Source of the DNA: an uncultured Schwartzia sp. | GTDB lineage: Bacteria > Bacillota > Negativicutes > Selenomonadales > Selenomonadaceae | Length of the DNA stretch: 5,806 nucleotides | NCBI GenBank assembly: GCA_905372875.1 | Contig: CAJPQU010000126.1 | Span: forward strand, 1-5,806 | Direction: 5' to 3' | Notes under the pieces: model-generated | Told to the model about the DNA's origin: nothing | Databases searched by the model: none | The model's input: the letters and a program-made list of their open reading frames with translations, nothing else | Made by a program: the position numbers and the translations under genes | Shown: positions 4,929-5,806 of the stretch, in pieces | Numbering within the stretch: position 1 is the stretch's first letter | How the letters are laid out: each line of letters opens with the position of its first letter

Positions 4929-5806
4929 TTACTCCGCACTCCATTGCCTATGCAAATCACTTCTCGACTGCATTTCACCGCGCACAGCTTTTCTCTGCCG
5001 TTCATAGAGGTCATACGCGGTAACTATGCGGGTCACCACATCGTGACGAATGATATCCCCAGCCTCAAAAGCGGCTATTGCTACCCCCGAAACCTCGCGT
5101 AGTACTGTCACTGCTTCACAAAGGCCACTGGTTACACCTTTAGGCAAATCAATCTGACTGAGATCGCCGTTGACTACCATACGAGACCCCATACCCAGAC
5201 GTGTCAAAAACATTTTCATCTGCCGGCTGGTGGTATTTTGTGCCTCATCCAAAATGATAAAGGCGCTGTCCAGCGTTCGTCCCCGCATGTACGCCAAAGG
5301 CGCGATCTCGATGATCCCTTTGGTCACCAATTTCTGGTACGTATCCAATCCGAAAATATCTTCCAATGCGTCGTAAAGGGGCCGCAGATACGGATCCACC
5401 TTCTCCTGCATATCTCCCGGCAAAAAACCCAATCGTTCTCCTGCCTCTACCGCCGGGCGCGTAAGAATGATACGGCGAATCTCTTTCGCCCGCAACGCCA
5501 GGGCCGCCAAAACGACGGCCAAATACGTCTTTCCCGTCCCTGCCGGACCAACGCCAAAAGTCACCGCATGATGGCGAATGTCCTCTAAATAACGTTGTTG
5601 CCCTAAGGTTTTTGGCCGTATGTGCCGCCCTCGGGCCGTCACCAACAGGGTATCGGAAAACAACGCATGAAGCCTCTTGTCTTCCCCCGCCTTGATCAGG
5701 CGAATGGCATAGCGCACTTCATGGGCCGTGATCGTTGTTCCCTGCCGATAAAGATGCTGCAGTTCCCGCACCACCAGCGCTGCCGCTTCCGCTTTCTGCT
5801 CTTCGC
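4929..5806 (-). CDS. phoH: PhoH-like P-loop ATPase (5' end cut by window)
   Basis: The frame is open to the right edge, so the gene starts outside the window; 291 residues are visible and perhaps 30-40 are missing at the N-terminus. A GTG at 5774 is in frame, but the sequence before it (EEQKAEAAALV) continues the family's N-terminal region, so it is probably not the start. The core ATPase shows Walker A GPAGTGKT (about 86-93 of the visible part), RPAVEAGERLGFLPGDMQEK, Walker B FIILDEAQN (about 182-190) and NGDLSQIDLPKG with the sensor region. PhoH (YbeZ) is an ATPase of the helicase-like P-loop class. Its exact substrate is unsettled, but it is widely encoded beside ybeY and linked to rRNA/RNA processing. 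No PIN domain (PhoH2 form) is present in the visible part. The HD-domain phosphodiesterase gene pgpH, often next to it in Bacillota, is absent. Confidence 0.95.
   Translation of the reverse strand, partial: EEQKAEAAALVVRELQHLYRQGTTITAHEVRYAIRLIKAGEDKRLHALFSDTLLVTARGRHIRPKTLGQQRYLEDIRHHAVTFGVGPAGTGKTYLAVVLAALALRAKEIRRIILTRPAVEAGERLGFLPGDMQEKVDPYLRPLYDALEDIFGLDTYQKLVTKGIIEIAPLAYMRGRTLDSAFIILDEAQNTTSRQMKMFLTRLGMGSRMVVNGDLSQIDLPKGVTSGLCEAVTVLREVSGVAIAAFEAGDIIRHDVVTRIVTAYDLYERQRKAVRGEMQSRSDLHRQWSAE

Noticed and set aside
4915..4944. Upstream ATG for ybeY at 4944
   Set aside because: It would overlap phoH and add a Gly-rich tail with no good ribosome binding site, whereas the ATG at 4914 follows GGGGGAGG.
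1..5806. Mobile element, CRISPR array, toxin-antitoxin or defence system
   Set aside because: No repeats of CRISPR form, transposase or integrase motifs, or small paired toxin genes were seen; all long minus-strand frames are housekeeping genes.

Overview
The window shows chromosomal housekeeping DNA from a bacterium of the phylum Bacillota. The clues are a canonical T-box leader in front of a branched-chain amino-acid operon, strong AAGGAGG-type ribosome binding sites, and the phoH-ybeY-era-recO cluster. A member of the Negativicutes or Clostridia would fit the short (~420 aa type) LeuC and the roughly even base composition, but the exact lineage is a guess. All six recognisable protein genes lie on the minus strand, so transcription runs from the right edge to the left edge. 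No convincing plus-strand gene, tRNA, rRNA, CRISPR array or mobile element was seen.

Right half (2768-5806): a tightly packed unit, phoH (5' end cut by the window), ybeY, era and recO. Gaps are 14, 14 and 39 bases, and era and recO start with GTG and TTG. PhoH, YbeY and Era belong together functionally (P-loop ATPase, 16S rRNA endonuclease, 30S-assembly GTPase). RecO is the RecA-loading repair protein that commonly follows era in Bacillota.

Middle (2267-2767): a 501-base non-coding stretch. It holds a weak stem-loop after recO, two imperfect inverted repeats, a near-consensus promoter (TTGACA, 17 bases, CATAAT with an extended -10 TG), and a complete T-box riboswitch with a 14-bp intrinsic terminator. 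My reading of the specifier loop gives AUC (isoleucine).

Left half (1-2266): ilvC (ketol-acid reductoisomerase, complete) and leuC (3-isopropylmalate dehydratase large subunit, 3' end cut by the window edge). The 134-base gap between them holds a 16-bp stem-loop and a terminator-like hairpin with six U. A possible alternative pairing would disrupt both, so this gap may hold a second control point between ilvC and leuC. Uncharged tRNA sensed at the T-box would switch on ilvC, which acts in valine, isoleucine and leucine synthesis, and leuC downstream. No obviously new system is present; the most interesting parts are the regulatory RNA elements.
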